A DNA stretch of 64,000 bases from an uncultured Psychroserpens sp. (lineage in GTDB: Bacteria > Bacteroidota > Bacteroidia > Flavobacteriales > Flavobacteriaceae), in assembly GCF_947501425.1 (NCBI RefSeq), contig NZ_CANMVN010000007.1:221569-285568 (forward strand). Reading direction: 5' to 3'. A program made the translations under genes and the position numbers. The notes beneath the pieces are model-generated. The model saw only the letters and a program-made list of their open reading frames with translations, was not told the origin of the DNA and did not search any database. Positions 35,772 to 45,246 of this stretch are shown in pieces (the stretch's first letter is position 1; each line of letters opens with the position of its first letter).

Positions 35772-37292
35772 ATGCCGATTCCATTAGTAAATTCTATAGC
35801 TTCGTGGTTTTTAAAAAAGCGATTTCATCAAATCGAATTATTTTTAAAATACCCAAATGAAGTTCAAAATGAATTACTATTTCAACTTCTTTCAACTGCA
35901 AAGGATACTGAAATTGGTAGGATGTATGACTTTAATTCCATCTCCAGCTATGAGATCTTTTCTGAACGTATTCCAATTTCATCCTATGAGGATTGTCAGG
36001 AAATGATTGAGCGATCGCGTCGTGGTGAGCACAATATTTTTTGGCCTAATCCCATAAAATGGTTTGCTAAATCCAGCGGAACTACCAATGCAAAAAGCAA
36101 ATTTATTCCTGTGAGCACAGAATCTCTTGAAGACTGTCATTATGCGGCAAGCAAAGATTTGTTATGCATGTACCTTAACAACAATGAAGACTCTCAATTA
36201 TTTACAGGTAAGAGCTTACGTTTAGGAGGTAGTAAAGAACTTTACAAAGAAAACGGAACTGTCTTTGGAGACCTGTCTGCTATATTGATTGACAATATGC
36301 CGTTTTGGGCAGAGTTTAGCAGCACACCAAGTAGCAAGGTCTCTTTAATGAGTGATTGGGAAGTAAAGATGCAAGCTATTGTAGAAGAAACGCGTAATGA
36401 AAATGTGACCAGTTTAGCAGGAGTTCCATCCTGGATGTTGGTATTACTTAACAATATTCTGGATAGTACAGGAAAAGATAACCTTTTTGACATATGGCCT
36501 AATCTGGAAGTCTATTTTCACGGAGGTGTTAGTTTTGTACCCTATGTAGACCAATATAAAACCATATTGCCAAAGTCAGATTTTAAGTATTATGAAATAT
36601 ATAATGCTTCGGAAGGGTTTTTCGCTATTCAAGATCAAAACAACAGTAGCGAGCTTCTACTTATGCTTGATTACGGGATATTCTATGAATTTATTCCAAT
36701 GGATCATTACGGAACACCTCAGCAAAAAGTTATCCCATTAAGTGAAGTTGAAATTGGTAAAAATTATGCTGTTATCATTACCACAAATGCAGGGCTTTGG
36801 AGATACAAAATTGGAGACACTGTAAGATTCACATCTACAAACCCTTATCGAATTAAAGTTTCTGGACGAACCAAACACCATATTAATGCTTTTGGAGAAG
36901 AACTAATCATAGAAAATGCTGAAGATGCACTTCGTGAGGTGTGTTGTTCGACAAAGGCTGAAATTGTTGACTATACAGCTGCACCGATTTTCATGAACGG
37001 AAAAAACAAAGGGTCTCATGAATGGCTTATAGAGTTCAAAAAACCACCACAGGATATTACAGTATTCAACAAGTTATTAGATGACAAACTAAAATCTTTA
37101 AATTCAGATTATGAAGCAAAACGTCTCAATAACATGACATTAAATATGCCTACAGTTCATGTGGCTAGAGAGCGTTTGTTTTATGATTGGCTTAAGCATC
37201 ACGATAAGCTTGGTGGCCAACATAAGATCCCAAGATTATCAAATAGTAGAGAGTATATTGATGAGTTACTCAACTTAAATTCAATATCCTAG
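35772..37292 (+). CDS. GH3-family (auxin-responsive promoter type) acyl-adenylating enzyme
   Basis: 506 residues. GH3 proteins are ANL-superfamily enzymes that adenylate acids and join them to amines. Seen here: WFAKSSGTTNAKSKFIPVS (phosphate-binding motif), YNASEGFFAIQ (motif 2), LWRYKIGDTVRF (motif 3) and GRTKHHINAFGEE. The bacterial substrate is unknown. The frame begins with GTG at 35751, but MPIPLVNSIASWFLKKR at 35772 is the family's usual start. Confidence 0.88.
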   Translation: MPIPLVNSIASWFLKKRFHQIELFLKYPNEVQNELLFQLLSTAKDTEIGRMYDFNSISSYEIFSERIPISSYEDCQEMIERSRRGEHNIFWPNPIKWFAKSSGTTNAKSKFIPVSTESLEDCHYAASKDLLCMYLNNNEDSQLFTGKSLRLGGSKELYKENGTVFGDLSAILIDNMPFWAEFSSTPSSKVSLMSDWEVKMQAIVEETRNENVTSLAGVPSWMLVLLNNILDSTGKDNLFDIWPNLEVYFHGGVSFVPYVDQYKTILPKSDFKYYEIYNASEGFFAIQDQNNSSELLLMLDYGIFYEFIPMDHYGTPQQKVIPLSEVEIGKNYAVIITTNAGLWRYKIGDTVRFTSTNPYRIKVSGRTKHHINAFGEELIIENAEDALREVCCSTKAEIVDYTAAPIFMNGKNKGSHEWLIEFKKPPQDITVFNKLLDDKLKSLNSDYEAKRLNNMTLNMPTVHVARERLFYDWLKHHDKLGGQHKIPRLSNSREYIDELLNLNSIS

Positions 37293-37431
37293 TCCATTCG
37301 TCGGTAAAATTCGCAGTATCCCTAAACTTGTCGGATTTACAATCAATTTCATCTAAAAAACATAATAAAAGAAGCCTTTCTAGGTTCTAGGTAATAATTT
37401 TAATACATAATTAATCCCAAAATCCCTCACA

Positions 37432-38658
37432 ATGAAAACGCCTATCCTCACGGTGTTTACCCTACTTTTTTGTATGGTATACTCCCCTTCGATTACAAAC
37501 TTACATTTTAATGGCAATGACCCTAAGCGAGTTGATGAACTCAACAAAAGCGGAATGGAATTTTATGTTTATGATGCTGAAATAAACACCAAGTACTCTG
37601 AAATACCTTCAGCTATATTCAGAAATAAGTTAATTATGGTGTCCTCCAAAAAAATTGGTGGATTAGGTAATGGTATTGATAAGTATACCAACGAACCATA
37701 CACAGAGTTATTTTGCTTAGATGTTGATGCTTATGGTGCTGCAAAAAACCCACTCTTCTTTTCAAGAATCATCAACACGAAGGACAATGAAGGTCAGGTA
37801 GCATTCTCACCAGATGAGCAAACCATGTATTTTACCAGAAGTAGTAGAGCGAATTCAAACAATTATCAATTATATAAAGCAGTACTGGAAGAAGATTCTA
37901 ATGGAAATTGGATCAATGAAACCAAATTACCAATTAGTGATGCCAATTACTCTATAGAGAATCCATATGTATCATTTGATGGCTCAGAGCTTTACTTTTC
38001 ATCAAATATGTCTGGTACATTTGGAGGATATGACCTCTATGTCGCTCATATTAATCCTGATGGAACTTTAGGACAACCTATGAATCTTGGTCCGAAGATC
38101 AACACAAGATTTGATGATAAATTTCCACATCTGTCTAAGGACGGCAAAAAACTATTTTTCTCCTCTAAAGGACATAATGCTATTGGAGGCTTTGATATTT
38201 TTGTAAGTTCTATTTCCGAAGATATTAAAACCCCAAGAAATTTAGGTAGCCAGGTCAATTCAAAATCTGACGAGATTGGATTCATGTTTATTAATGACGA
38301 TCAAGGGTTTTTCTCTTCAAACAAAAAAGATGGTAAAGGTGGTTTTGACATGTATCGTTTTAAAGCGAATGTTATATACCAACAGTTACAAGGAATTGTT
38401 GTAAACGACAAAAATGAACCACTGCCAAATACTACTGTTGTATTATTAGATCAAGAAGGTCATGAAATTGAAAGACAAACTACAGGAATAGACGCATTTT
38501 ACAGTTTCAAAGTTAAAGCTTATGAAAACTATTCTATCAAAGCACTAAAGCGAGGTTTCTCAACTTTCGAATCTAGGTTTTCATCTTATCAAACCGATGC
38601 TATTATCTACAAGGAAGTTCTAAAGTTATCGTCTAAAGTGACTTCCGTTGAACGTTAA
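37432..38658 (+). CDS. Exported PD40 beta-propeller protein with a carboxypeptidase-regulatory tail
   Basis: 408 residues: signal peptide, a propeller domain with repeated WD40/PD40-type motifs (VAFSPDEQTMYFTR, VSFDGSELYFSSN, PHLSKDGKKLFFSS, then GFFSSNKKDGKGGFD), and a C-terminal CarboxypepD_reg-like domain (QGIVVNDKNEPLPNTTVVLLDQ). The domain order matches the central part of PorE-type T9SS lipoproteins, but the N-terminal TPR and C-terminal OmpA peptidoglycan-binding domain are absent. No lipobox is seen. It may be a periplasmic relative of that protein; this is not certain. Confidence 0.8.
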   Translation: MKTPILTVFTLLFCMVYSPSITNLHFNGNDPKRVDELNKSGMEFYVYDAEINTKYSEIPSAIFRNKLIMVSSKKIGGLGNGIDKYTNEPYTELFCLDVDAYGAAKNPLFFSRIINTKDNEGQVAFSPDEQTMYFTRSSRANSNNYQLYKAVLEEDSNGNWINETKLPISDANYSIENPYVSFDGSELYFSSNMSGTFGGYDLYVAHINPDGTLGQPMNLGPKINTRFDDKFPHLSKDGKKLFFSSKGHNAIGGFDIFVSSISEDIKTPRNLGSQVNSKSDEIGFMFINDDQGFFSSNKKDGKGGFDMYRFKANVIYQQLQGIVVNDKNEPLPNTTVVLLDQEGHEIERQTTGIDAFYSFKVKAYENYSIKALKRGFSTFESRFSSYQTDAIIYKEVLKLSSKVTSVER

Positions 38659-38942
38659 GAGTTATTATTAAATTAAAAATCCGATGAACTACAAACTACA
38701 AATCCACACAACGAGTATTTGTTAGTGTTCATCCAAAACAGGCCTAAGTCATTTTTATTCTGAAATTAATGCAGCTATATTTACGTTGTCTTAAAAAAAC
38801 ATAGAGCTATGTTTCAATTCTGACTCAAACTTGATAAAAATATTCAAAATATTGTTTAGCAATATTAGTTTTTAAATCCAACTAAAAAACCACTCTCGGG
38901 AAAGAGTGGTTTCTTATTTTATAAGTATTTTGAAATTCTAGA
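38659..38942. other. 284-nt convergent intergenic region with three hairpins
   Basis: No credible gene. On the plus strand AATATTG/CAATATT (38848-38866) followed by AGTTTTT may end the PD40 gene. An 8-bp palindrome AAACATAG/CTATGTTT (38797-38814) is followed on the minus strand by seven T and could be a second stop for clpX, behind the stronger hairpin at 38884-38912. Confidence 0.45.
38884..38912 (-). terminator. Terminator of clpX
   Basis: Minus strand: AACCACTCTTT/AGAGTGGTT stem and TTTTTAG. It lies about 30 nt after the clpX stop. Confidence 0.85.
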
Positions 38943-40175
38943 CTAAGACACAGCTTTCAACTTCTTTAGTTTTGTTTTAGTCAATTTACTTTCAGCATAA
39001 GCTTTAGTAACATTCAATTTTTTATCATCTGAACTTGGCATTTCAAACATAGCATCAGTTAAGATCTCTTCACATAGTGATCGTAACCCTCTTGCTCCCA
39101 ATTTGTATTCTATAGCTTTTGTTACAATGTAGTCTAATGCACCTTCAGTAATCGCAAATTCGATCTCATCCATAGAAAACAGCTTTTTATACTGTTTGAT
39201 AATGGCATTTTTAGGCTCTGTTAGAATTGCTCTTAATGTGTTAGCATCTAAAGGATCCATATAGGTTAATACAGGAAGACGACCAATAATTTCAGGAATT
39301 AATCCAAAGTCTTTTAAATCCTTAGGAATAATATACTGCAGCATATTATCAGGATCGGCTATTTCATCATCATGTGATGCTTTAAAACCGATAGCTGCCA
39401 TGTTCAATCGTTTAGAAATCACTCGCTCAATACCATCAAATGCACCACCAGCAATAAATAAAATATGTTCTGTATTGACTTCAATAAATTTTTGATCAGG
39501 ATGCTTGCGGCCGCCTTTTGGAGGCACATTAACGGTTGTACCTTCAAGAAGTTTCAATAAAGCCTGCTGCACCCCTTCACCAGATACATCTCTTGTAATT
39601 GATGGATTATCACTTTTACGAGCAATTTTATCGATCTCATCAATAAATACAATACCTTTTTCTGCTTTCTCTAGATTATAATCTGCAGCTTGTAGTAATC
39701 GTGTCAAAATACTCTCTACATCCTCTCCTACATAACCTGCTTCAGTTAACACAGTAGCGTCAACAATGGCTAAAGGCACGTTAAGCATTCTAGCTACAGT
39801 TTTGGCCATTAAGGTTTTACCTGTTCCAGTTTGACCAACCATGATGATGTTTGATTTCTGAATTTCAATATCATCATCCGTTGGTGGTTGTAATAATCGT
39901 TTATAATGGTTATAGACAGCAACAGACATCACTTTTTTAGTGTACTCTTGTCCAATAATATATTCATCGAGGAATGCTTTGATCTGTTGTGGTTTTTTGA
40001 GCATCAATTCTGAAGATAATTCTGCATTATCAGATTGTTTAGATTCTTCTAAAACAATACCGTGAGCCTGCTCAATGCATCGATCACATATGTGTGCATC
40101 CAGACCTGCAATCAACAGATTGGTTTCAGGTTTTTTTCTTCCACAAAACGAACATTCTAATTCTTCCTTTGCCAT
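38943..40175 (-). CDS. clpX: ATP-dependent Clp protease ATP-binding subunit ClpX
   Basis: 410 residues. It unfolds substrates and feeds them to ClpP. Zinc-finger cysteines near the N-terminus ([10 protein letters not shown] ... CDRC), Walker A GQTGTGKT, Walker B FIDEID, and the IGF loop form GFKASH region are visible. It is separated from clpP by a 121-nt gap that includes a dispersed repeat, so the two may be independently transcribed. Confidence 0.97.
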   Translation of the reverse strand: MAKEELECSFCGRKKPETNLLIAGLDAHICDRCIEQAHGIVLEESKQSDNAELSSELMLKKPQQIKAFLDEYIIGQEYTKKVMSVAVYNHYKRLLQPPTDDDIEIQKSNIIMVGQTGTGKTLMAKTVARMLNVPLAIVDATVLTEAGYVGEDVESILTRLLQAADYNLEKAEKGIVFIDEIDKIARKSDNPSITRDVSGEGVQQALLKLLEGTTVNVPPKGGRKHPDQKFIEVNTEHILFIAGGAFDGIERVISKRLNMAAIGFKASHDDEIADPDNMLQYIIPKDLKDFGLIPEIIGRLPVLTYMDPLDANTLRAILTEPKNAIIKQYKKLFSMDEIEFAITEGALDYIVTKAIEYKLGARGLRSLCEEILTDAMFEMPSSDDKKLNVTKAYAESKLTKTKLKKLKAVS

Positions 40176-40209
40176 ATATCAATTTAAATTCTATTCAGAA
40201 AACTCAACA

Positions 40210-40240
40210 ATGAGATTTCTCGACTTCGCTCGAAATGACA
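40210..40240. repeat. Dispersed short intergenic repeat, copy B
   Basis: TGAGATTTCTCGACTTCGCTCGAAATGACA matches the copy at 19157-19187 at about 25 of 31 positions. It lies in the clpX-clpP gap and has a small TCGA..TCGA self-complementary core. Confidence 0.6.
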
Positions 40241-40296
40241 GCAGCTATTTTTCATTTATGAAATTGTATTCACTCCTGTAATTTTCGATATAATTT

Positions 40297-40971
40297 TTAT
40301 CCTCGTGATAGCACTTCGTCTATCATTCCGTATTCTTTAGCTTTATCAGCTTTCATCCAGTAATCACGATCACTGTCTTCATAGATTTTGTCGTAATCCT
40401 GACCTGAATGCTTACTTATTATTTTATATAACTCTTCTTTAAGCGTCAATATTTCACGTGCTGTAATTTCAATATCGCTCGCCTGACCTTGAGCACCTCC
40501 TAAGGGTTGGTGAATCATCACACGAGAATGTGTTAAACCGCTACGCTTTCCTTTTTCACCTGCACATAATAATACAGCTCCCATTGAGGCTGCCATACCT
40601 GTACAAATTGTAGCTACATCAGGTTTGATCAATTGCATGGTATCATAGATTCCTAAACCTGCGTAAACACTCCCTCCTGGAGAATTGATATATATTTGAA
40701 TGTCTTTAGAAGCATCTGTACTTTCCAAAAACAGTAGTTGTGCCTGGATGATATTTGCTACCTGATCATTAATAGCAGTACCCATAAAAATAATACGATC
40801 CATCATTAAACGTGAGAATACATCAAAAATAGCAATGTTCATTTGACGTTCTTCAATAATATTAGGTGTTAAAGCGGTAGGATACATACTACTAATAATC
40901 TTGTTGTAATATGTACTGCTTATGCCTTGATCTTTTATCGCGAATTTTTCAAATTCTTTTCCGTAATCCAT
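40297..40971 (-). CDS. clpP: ATP-dependent Clp protease proteolytic subunit
   Basis: 224 residues. Serine protease ring subunit. Ser129 (TGMAASMGA), His154 (MIHQPLGG) and Asp203 (DRDYW) form the triad. The N-terminal 25 residues are a typical processed propeptide. It is 89 nt downstream of tig, with the tig terminator in between. Confidence 0.97.
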   Translation of the reverse strand: MDYGKEFEKFAIKDQGISSTYYNKIISSMYPTALTPNIIEERQMNIAIFDVFSRLMMDRIIFMGTAINDQVANIIQAQLLFLESTDASKDIQIYINSPGGSVYAGLGIYDTMQLIKPDVATICTGMAASMGAVLLCAGEKGKRSGLTHSRVMIHQPLGGAQGQASDIEITAREILTLKEELYKIISKHSGQDYDKIYEDSDRDYWMKADKAKEYGMIDEVLSRG

Positions 40972-41001
40972 ATAATATTTTCAATTTTTTTTAGTGTGAA
41001 C

Positions 41002-41032
41002 AAAAAAGCGTAAGACCTATCAGTCTTACGCT
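41002..41032 (-). terminator. Terminator of tig
   Basis: Minus strand: a 10-bp stem AGCGTAAGAC/GTCTTACGCT followed by TTTTTTG. Placed between tig and clpP. Confidence 0.9.
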
Positions 41033-41060
41033 CAAATATACTAATTTATACTGTAAACGA

Positions 41061-42383
41061 TTAACTGTAGAACTCTTTTACAAAATTGTCGTAAGTTATT
41101 TCTTTTGTCTTTAAGTTAGCTTCAGATTTGTAAAGGTTTAACAATTTTGTACTCATCAATTGTTCTGATAAACGCTTCACCTCATCTTTGTTTGACAAGA
41201 TACGTGCAGCAATTCCATCTAACTCTTCGTCTGAAGGATCCATTTGACCAAATTGTGCCATTTGCATTTTGATCATCTCTTTAGCATGTGCCTGTAGATC
41301 TTCAAACTTCACTTGTAAGTCATGCTTCTCAATTAACTTTCCTTCAATTAATTGGTAACGCATACTCTTCTCTGACTTTTCATATTCTTCTTTAGCTTGC
41401 TCTGCATCCATTTCAGTTTCACCTGCAGTTTGCATCCACTTCTGTAAGAATTCTGCTGGCAAATCAAATTTTGTGTTTTCTACTAAATACTCAGTAACAT
41501 CATTTAATAGTTTTTGATCGCCTTGTTGTGCAAATTGCTTTTCAGAATCTTCTTTGATCTTCGCTTTTAACTCTGTTACAGAAGTTACTACTTTAGGACC
41601 AAATAATTTATCAAACAATTCCTGATCTAGATCTGCTAATTCTCTTGAATTGATCTCGTTTATTGTAAACGTCACCTCGATATCTAATCCATGAGCATCC
41701 TCATGAGACACTTTTAAAAATGTCATAAGGTCATGATCGTCACTAAATAAACCCTTTGTCTTTAATGTGATTTCATCTCCAACTTTAGCACCAATAAATT
41801 TCTTTTCAGTGGCTTTTCCTTTAAATTTATCTAAAGTGATAGTCGTTGAGTTTTCAATTCCTTTCTCTTCATTTTTGAAAACACCAGTAATTTCAGAATC
41901 TTTAGCCACTTCAGTTTCAGAAACAATCTTTCCGTATTGTTTTCTGATGTGTTCAACCTGATTGTCTAGCATTTTATCATCAGCAACAATATTATAATGT
42001 GTGATTGCTTTTTTACTTTTTAAGTTCACTTCAAACTCAGGCGCTAATCCTAATTCGAACTCAAAAGAAAAGGCATCGGAGTCCCAGTCTAAATCATCTT
42101 GAGGTTTTGGTAATGGGTTACCTAAAACGTCTAATTTCTCTTCAGTTAGATATTTACCTAAAGCATCTTGTAAAAGCTTATTCACCTCATCTACTAAAAC
42201 CGCTTTACCATATTGCTTTTTTACCAGTGTCATTGGCACATGACCTTTTCTGAATCCTGGGATATTAGCCGATTTACGGTAATCGCTTAATATTTTTTCT
42301 ACTTTATCGCTGTAATCTTCTTTAGCGATGTCTACTTTTACCACGGCATTTAATGCATCGATGTTTTCTCTTGTAATATTCAT
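41061..42383 (-). CDS. tig: Trigger factor
   Basis: 440 residues. Ribosome-associated chaperone and prolyl isomerase. The N-terminal ribosome-binding motif is GFRKGHVP, a Bacteroidota version of GFRxGKxP. A central FKBP-like section contains KKFIGAKVGDE, and a long helical C-terminal part follows. The start at 42383 (MNITRENIDALNAVVKVD) is chosen because the consensus promoter lies further upstream, at 42438-42468. Confidence 0.95.
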   Translation of the reverse strand: MNITRENIDALNAVVKVDIAKEDYSDKVEKILSDYRKSANIPGFRKGHVPMTLVKKQYGKAVLVDEVNKLLQDALGKYLTEEKLDVLGNPLPKPQDDLDWDSDAFSFEFELGLAPEFEVNLKSKKAITHYNIVADDKMLDNQVEHIRKQYGKIVSETEVAKDSEITGVFKNEEKGIENSTTITLDKFKGKATEKKFIGAKVGDEITLKTKGLFSDDHDLMTFLKVSHEDAHGLDIEVTFTINEINSRELADLDQELFDKLFGPKVVTSVTELKAKIKEDSEKQFAQQGDQKLLNDVTEYLVENTKFDLPAEFLQKWMQTAGETEMDAEQAKEEYEKSEKSMRYQLIEGKLIEKHDLQVKFEDLQAHAKEMIKMQMAQFGQMDPSDEELDGIAARILSNKDEVKRLSEQLMSTKLLNLYKSEANLKTKEITYDNFVKEFYS

Positions 42384-42437
42384 TGTATCTACTCTTAACC
42401 CAAAAGGGCATTTACTTTTATACGTTAAAAAGGGCTG

Positions 42438-42468
42438 CAAAAATACGACTTTTTTTGCAACCCAACAA
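42438..42468 (-). promoter_or_regulatory. Consensus promoter of tig
   Basis: Minus strand: TTG (42465-42463 or 42468-42466), spacer of 17 or 20 nt, TATTTTTG (42445-42438). It leaves a 5' leader of about 50 nt before tig. Confidence 0.65.
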
Positions 42469-42499
42469 CAGTTTAAGTGATTGTGTTTGAGTTATTAAT

Positions 42500-43105
42500 T
42501 TACCACCAAAGATTATCAACTTGTGAAAAGTATTCCCATTGAGATTTATCATTCTTCGCAAACACGAATAGCGTCTTAGTTCCTCTAAAACGATGTAACA
42601 CTAATGCATATTTATTATCTTTTCTGTAGTAAGGCTTAGAAATTAAATTTGATAAATAATAGGTCTCTACAAATTTCACATTTGTCACATTTATACTATT
42701 CTTTTTCCAATACGATATCTTTCTGCGAGGTTTGATAAACGTTTCGATATCATTTTTTGAAAATAAGCTATCAATTACTTTACATTTTTTATCCCATTTT
42801 AAATTACGTTGTGTTCGTATCTCTTTATTATCATTATCAATAAAAGCAGAGTCTTTCTCTTTATCATAAACAAATTTGGAATAAAAAGGTCTATCAAAGA
42901 ATCTATAATCATAATAATCTTTTAAAAAGTTCTCAGTATTTACCTTTTCATTTAAGTTGTATAATATATCTGTTCCTTCTTTCGTAAGCTCAATGACTTT
43001 ATTTAATAAAATATAGTCATTCTTATTAGCTTGAGAGTAACTGTTAAAAATCATTAACAGAAACAACATTAATGTACTAATTACAAGTTTTTTGACTTTT
43101 TGCAT
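42500..43105 (-). CDS. Secreted protein of unknown function, partner of the HExxH lipoprotein
   Basis: About 201 residues from the ATG at 43105: a signal peptide (MQKVKKLVISTLMLFLLMIFNSYSQ) and a mature basic, aromatic-rich domain (many Tyr/Phe, ending YFSQVDNLWW). An upstream ATG at 43129 is also possible. Its 5' end overlaps the lipoprotein gene by about 29 nt. I recognise no family. Confidence 0.7.
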   Translation of the reverse strand: MQKVKKLVISTLMLFLLMIFNSYSQANKNDYILLNKVIELTKEGTDILYNLNEKVNTENFLKDYYDYRFFDRPFYSKFVYDKEKDSAFIDNDNKEIRTQRNLKWDKKCKVIDSLFSKNDIETFIKPRRKISYWKKNSINVTNVKFVETYYLSNLISKPYYRKDNKYALVLHRFRGTKTLFVFAKNDKSQWEYFSQVDNLWW

Positions 43106-44747
43106 GTTGTGTATGATTAAAGTTTTCATATGCTAATTTTTCTTGAGCTTCATCTTGTTCAGGTTGTGTTAAACTATTCTCAAATATATCATAACCATTT
43201 AAGCCTCCCCAAACTAATTTCTTGGCATAAACTAGATTTACTCCCGAAATGTTATTTACATTGCAATATTCAACCAAACTATCTGCAAGGTCATCAATAA
43301 AATCGGCATAAATATTATGCATTTCTTGATCAGCTATTTCTTTTTTAGTTGTATCACTGGGGTTGGCAAACCAATCATCTAGTGCGGCATTTAATGTGGT
43401 GTAATTAGGATACTCATCTAGTAATGCGTCGTCATGGTATAAGTGGTAAATATGAGCATGTAGTAATTCATGATAAAAAGTCGCAACATAACCAAGATCA
43501 GTGGATTGATTTAAATAAGTTTTGTTAAACTCAACATAAATAATGTCTGCATCTGTAACAGCATTTGTATCTGGATTAGGATCAGTTCTAGCACCTGTCT
43601 CAGCAGTCATTAAAGGGTTACCCTCACCTATCGCTAAATCCCTCAATATAATGTCATTGGCGCTTGTTTTTAGATATTTAACCTTAATCATATTTGTAAA
43701 AGTTGAATTTACTTTTATTAATGATCGAAACAAAACTAATGCTTGACATTCTTTATCCATTCCATTGTAAATAGTCACTAAGGATTCAAAGTCAAGCTCA
43801 TCATCTTCCTCCAAAGCCTCCAAAGCCTCCTCAGCAAAATCCAAAGCCTCTTGATCAATATCCCCTTGGGCATCAACATTCTCTTGTAAAAATAAGTGAA
43901 TACTAATTGCCTCTTGAAAATTATTTGATAACCAGCTTATTTCATTAGTAGAAAGATTTAAAACAATATCAAGTTCATCAATAAGATTTGCAGGAATTGT
44001 TGAAGTACTCGCACCAGTGTTAACACCGTTTGTTGCTCCTCCACCTCCACCTAAAGGACCTAATGGTGGCTCTATAGTTTCTGAACCCGAATCAAACCCA
44101 TCATTAGTTTCATAATAAAAATGGTAGGTCTCGGTCCACATATATGAGGGCGTACATTCTTGACCTGCTAGGTGCGTTTCTCCTCCCCAATTACAATAAG
44201 TTACACTAATGCTTGTACCTAGCATTCTCGCATGCAGACCATCCAAACTCCCATCATAATCTAAAGGCTCATAGGTGACTTCACCAGAAAACGCGGTACG
44301 ATTATCTAATGCATAGTCATCTAAATAACCAGGGTTTGGATAGTAAGTTAATATATAGGCACTGGTTGAATCTGATGCTACACTAAATTGTACCACCAGA
44401 TTACTAAAAGTATCTTCTTGCTGCTGAAACTTAACAATTGGAATGGTATACGTACTAAAGTCATCACCATTGTGAATCGCCATATCTTGATGCTCTAGAA
44501 TAATAAAATTGTTTGAGGTTTCTAAGGATGATCTCAAAGCAAAATCACTGCTAGGCTTTGAGTTTTTGAGAGATTTCACAAAATCTTTAACCTCACTGTA
44601 ATCTGAAAGCTTCCCTTTTCTAAACAAGTCGTTGCCTGTGTCTTGAAGATGTTCAGGATTGGAGTCGTCAAAATTATCGTTTTGACAACCATAGATCATA
44701 AGCATAATGCCCAATACTAAATAGGTACATTTCAATAGGTGTTTCAT
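43077..44747 (-). CDS. Lipoprotein with a C-terminal HExxH metallopeptidase-like domain
   Basis: 556 residues: lipobox LMIYGC (Cys21), a beta-rich N-terminal half, a Gly-rich linker (GPLGGGGGATNG), a helical Glu-rich section (EEALEALEEDDELDFES) and a C-terminal region with YHELLHAHIYHLY (His426, Glu427, His430) and EMHNIYADF (His477, a plausible third metal ligand). Domains of this kind occur at the ends of secreted Bacteroidota proteins, some of them toxin-like. The ATG at 44747 starts the lipoprotein signal; a GTG at 44774 is less likely. It overlaps the secreted partner gene. Confidence 0.75.
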   Translation of the reverse strand: MKHLLKCTYLVLGIMLMIYGCQNDNFDDSNPEHLQDTGNDLFRKGKLSDYSEVKDFVKSLKNSKPSSDFALRSSLETSNNFIILEHQDMAIHNGDDFSTYTIPIVKFQQQEDTFSNLVVQFSVASDSTSAYILTYYPNPGYLDDYALDNRTAFSGEVTYEPLDYDGSLDGLHARMLGTSISVTYCNWGGETHLAGQECTPSYMWTETYHFYYETNDGFDSGSETIEPPLGPLGGGGGATNGVNTGASTSTIPANLIDELDIVLNLSTNEISWLSNNFQEAISIHLFLQENVDAQGDIDQEALDFAEEALEALEEDDELDFESLVTIYNGMDKECQALVLFRSLIKVNSTFTNMIKVKYLKTSANDIILRDLAIGEGNPLMTAETGARTDPNPDTNAVTDADIIYVEFNKTYLNQSTDLGYVATFYHELLHAHIYHLYHDDALLDEYPNYTTLNAALDDWFANPSDTTKKEIADQEMHNIYADFIDDLADSLVEYCNVNNISGVNLVYAKKLVWGGLNGYDIFENSLTQPEQDEAQEKLAYENFNHTQHAKSQKTCN

Positions 44748-44883
44748 AAGTATAAATAGTTTTAAAAATGACACGTTTGTAAATCGAGTTATTTCAACTA
44801 TTAATTATTAGGGATTATAAATATATAGAATATAATCGACAAGCACCTTGTGTTTGAAAATTATTTTAAAAAAAGAATAGAGA

Positions 44884-45234
44884 CTATTTTTTCTTCTCTT
44901 CCTTTAATAAGGAATACGCAATAGATTGTGATATAGATAACAAGATACTAAACAGAAGCGCTGTCCAAAATCCATTGACTGCAAAACCATCTATAAATTG
45001 ATCGGCTAACAATATAATACAAGCATTGATCACAAATAGAAATAAGCCTAAGGTTAATATTGTAATAGGAATGGTTAAGATGATCAAAATAGGTTTTACA
45101 ACAGCATTGAGTAATGCCAAAACGATAGCTACAATAAATGCAGCAGTATAACCACTCACAGCAACACCTGATAAAAAATGCGATAGCAACATCACAATTC
45201 CTGCGGTAACTAAAAGTCTGATTAATAGATTCAT
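44884..45234 (-). CDS. Holin-4-like (PF04020-type) small membrane protein
   Basis: 116 residues with four membrane segments; the pattern VALLNAVVKPILIILTIPITILTLGLFLFVINA is typical of the family called phage holin family 4, which is widespread in bacterial chromosomes and is not a sign of a prophage. No phage genes lie nearby. It ends 49 nt from nothing obvious and lies 12 nt after the MORN-TonB gene, with which it may be cotranscribed. Confidence 0.85.
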   Translation of the reverse strand: MNLLIRLLVTAGIVMLLSHFLSGVAVSGYTAAFIVAIVLALLNAVVKPILIILTIPITILTLGLFLFVINACIILLADQFIDGFAVNGFWTALLFSILLSISQSIAYSLLKEEKKK

Positions 45235-45246
45235 AATACTGTGTTT

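Noticed and set aside
43801..43830. Short CTCCAAAGC-type repeat units inside the lipoprotein gene as a CRISPR-like array
   Set aside because: They encode the Glu/Ala-rich helix EEALEALEEDDE; there is no spacer structure and no cas gene.
44884..45234. Holin-family gene as a sign of a prophage
   Set aside because: This family is common in bacterial chromosomes, and no capsid, tail, lysis or integrase genes are found nearby.
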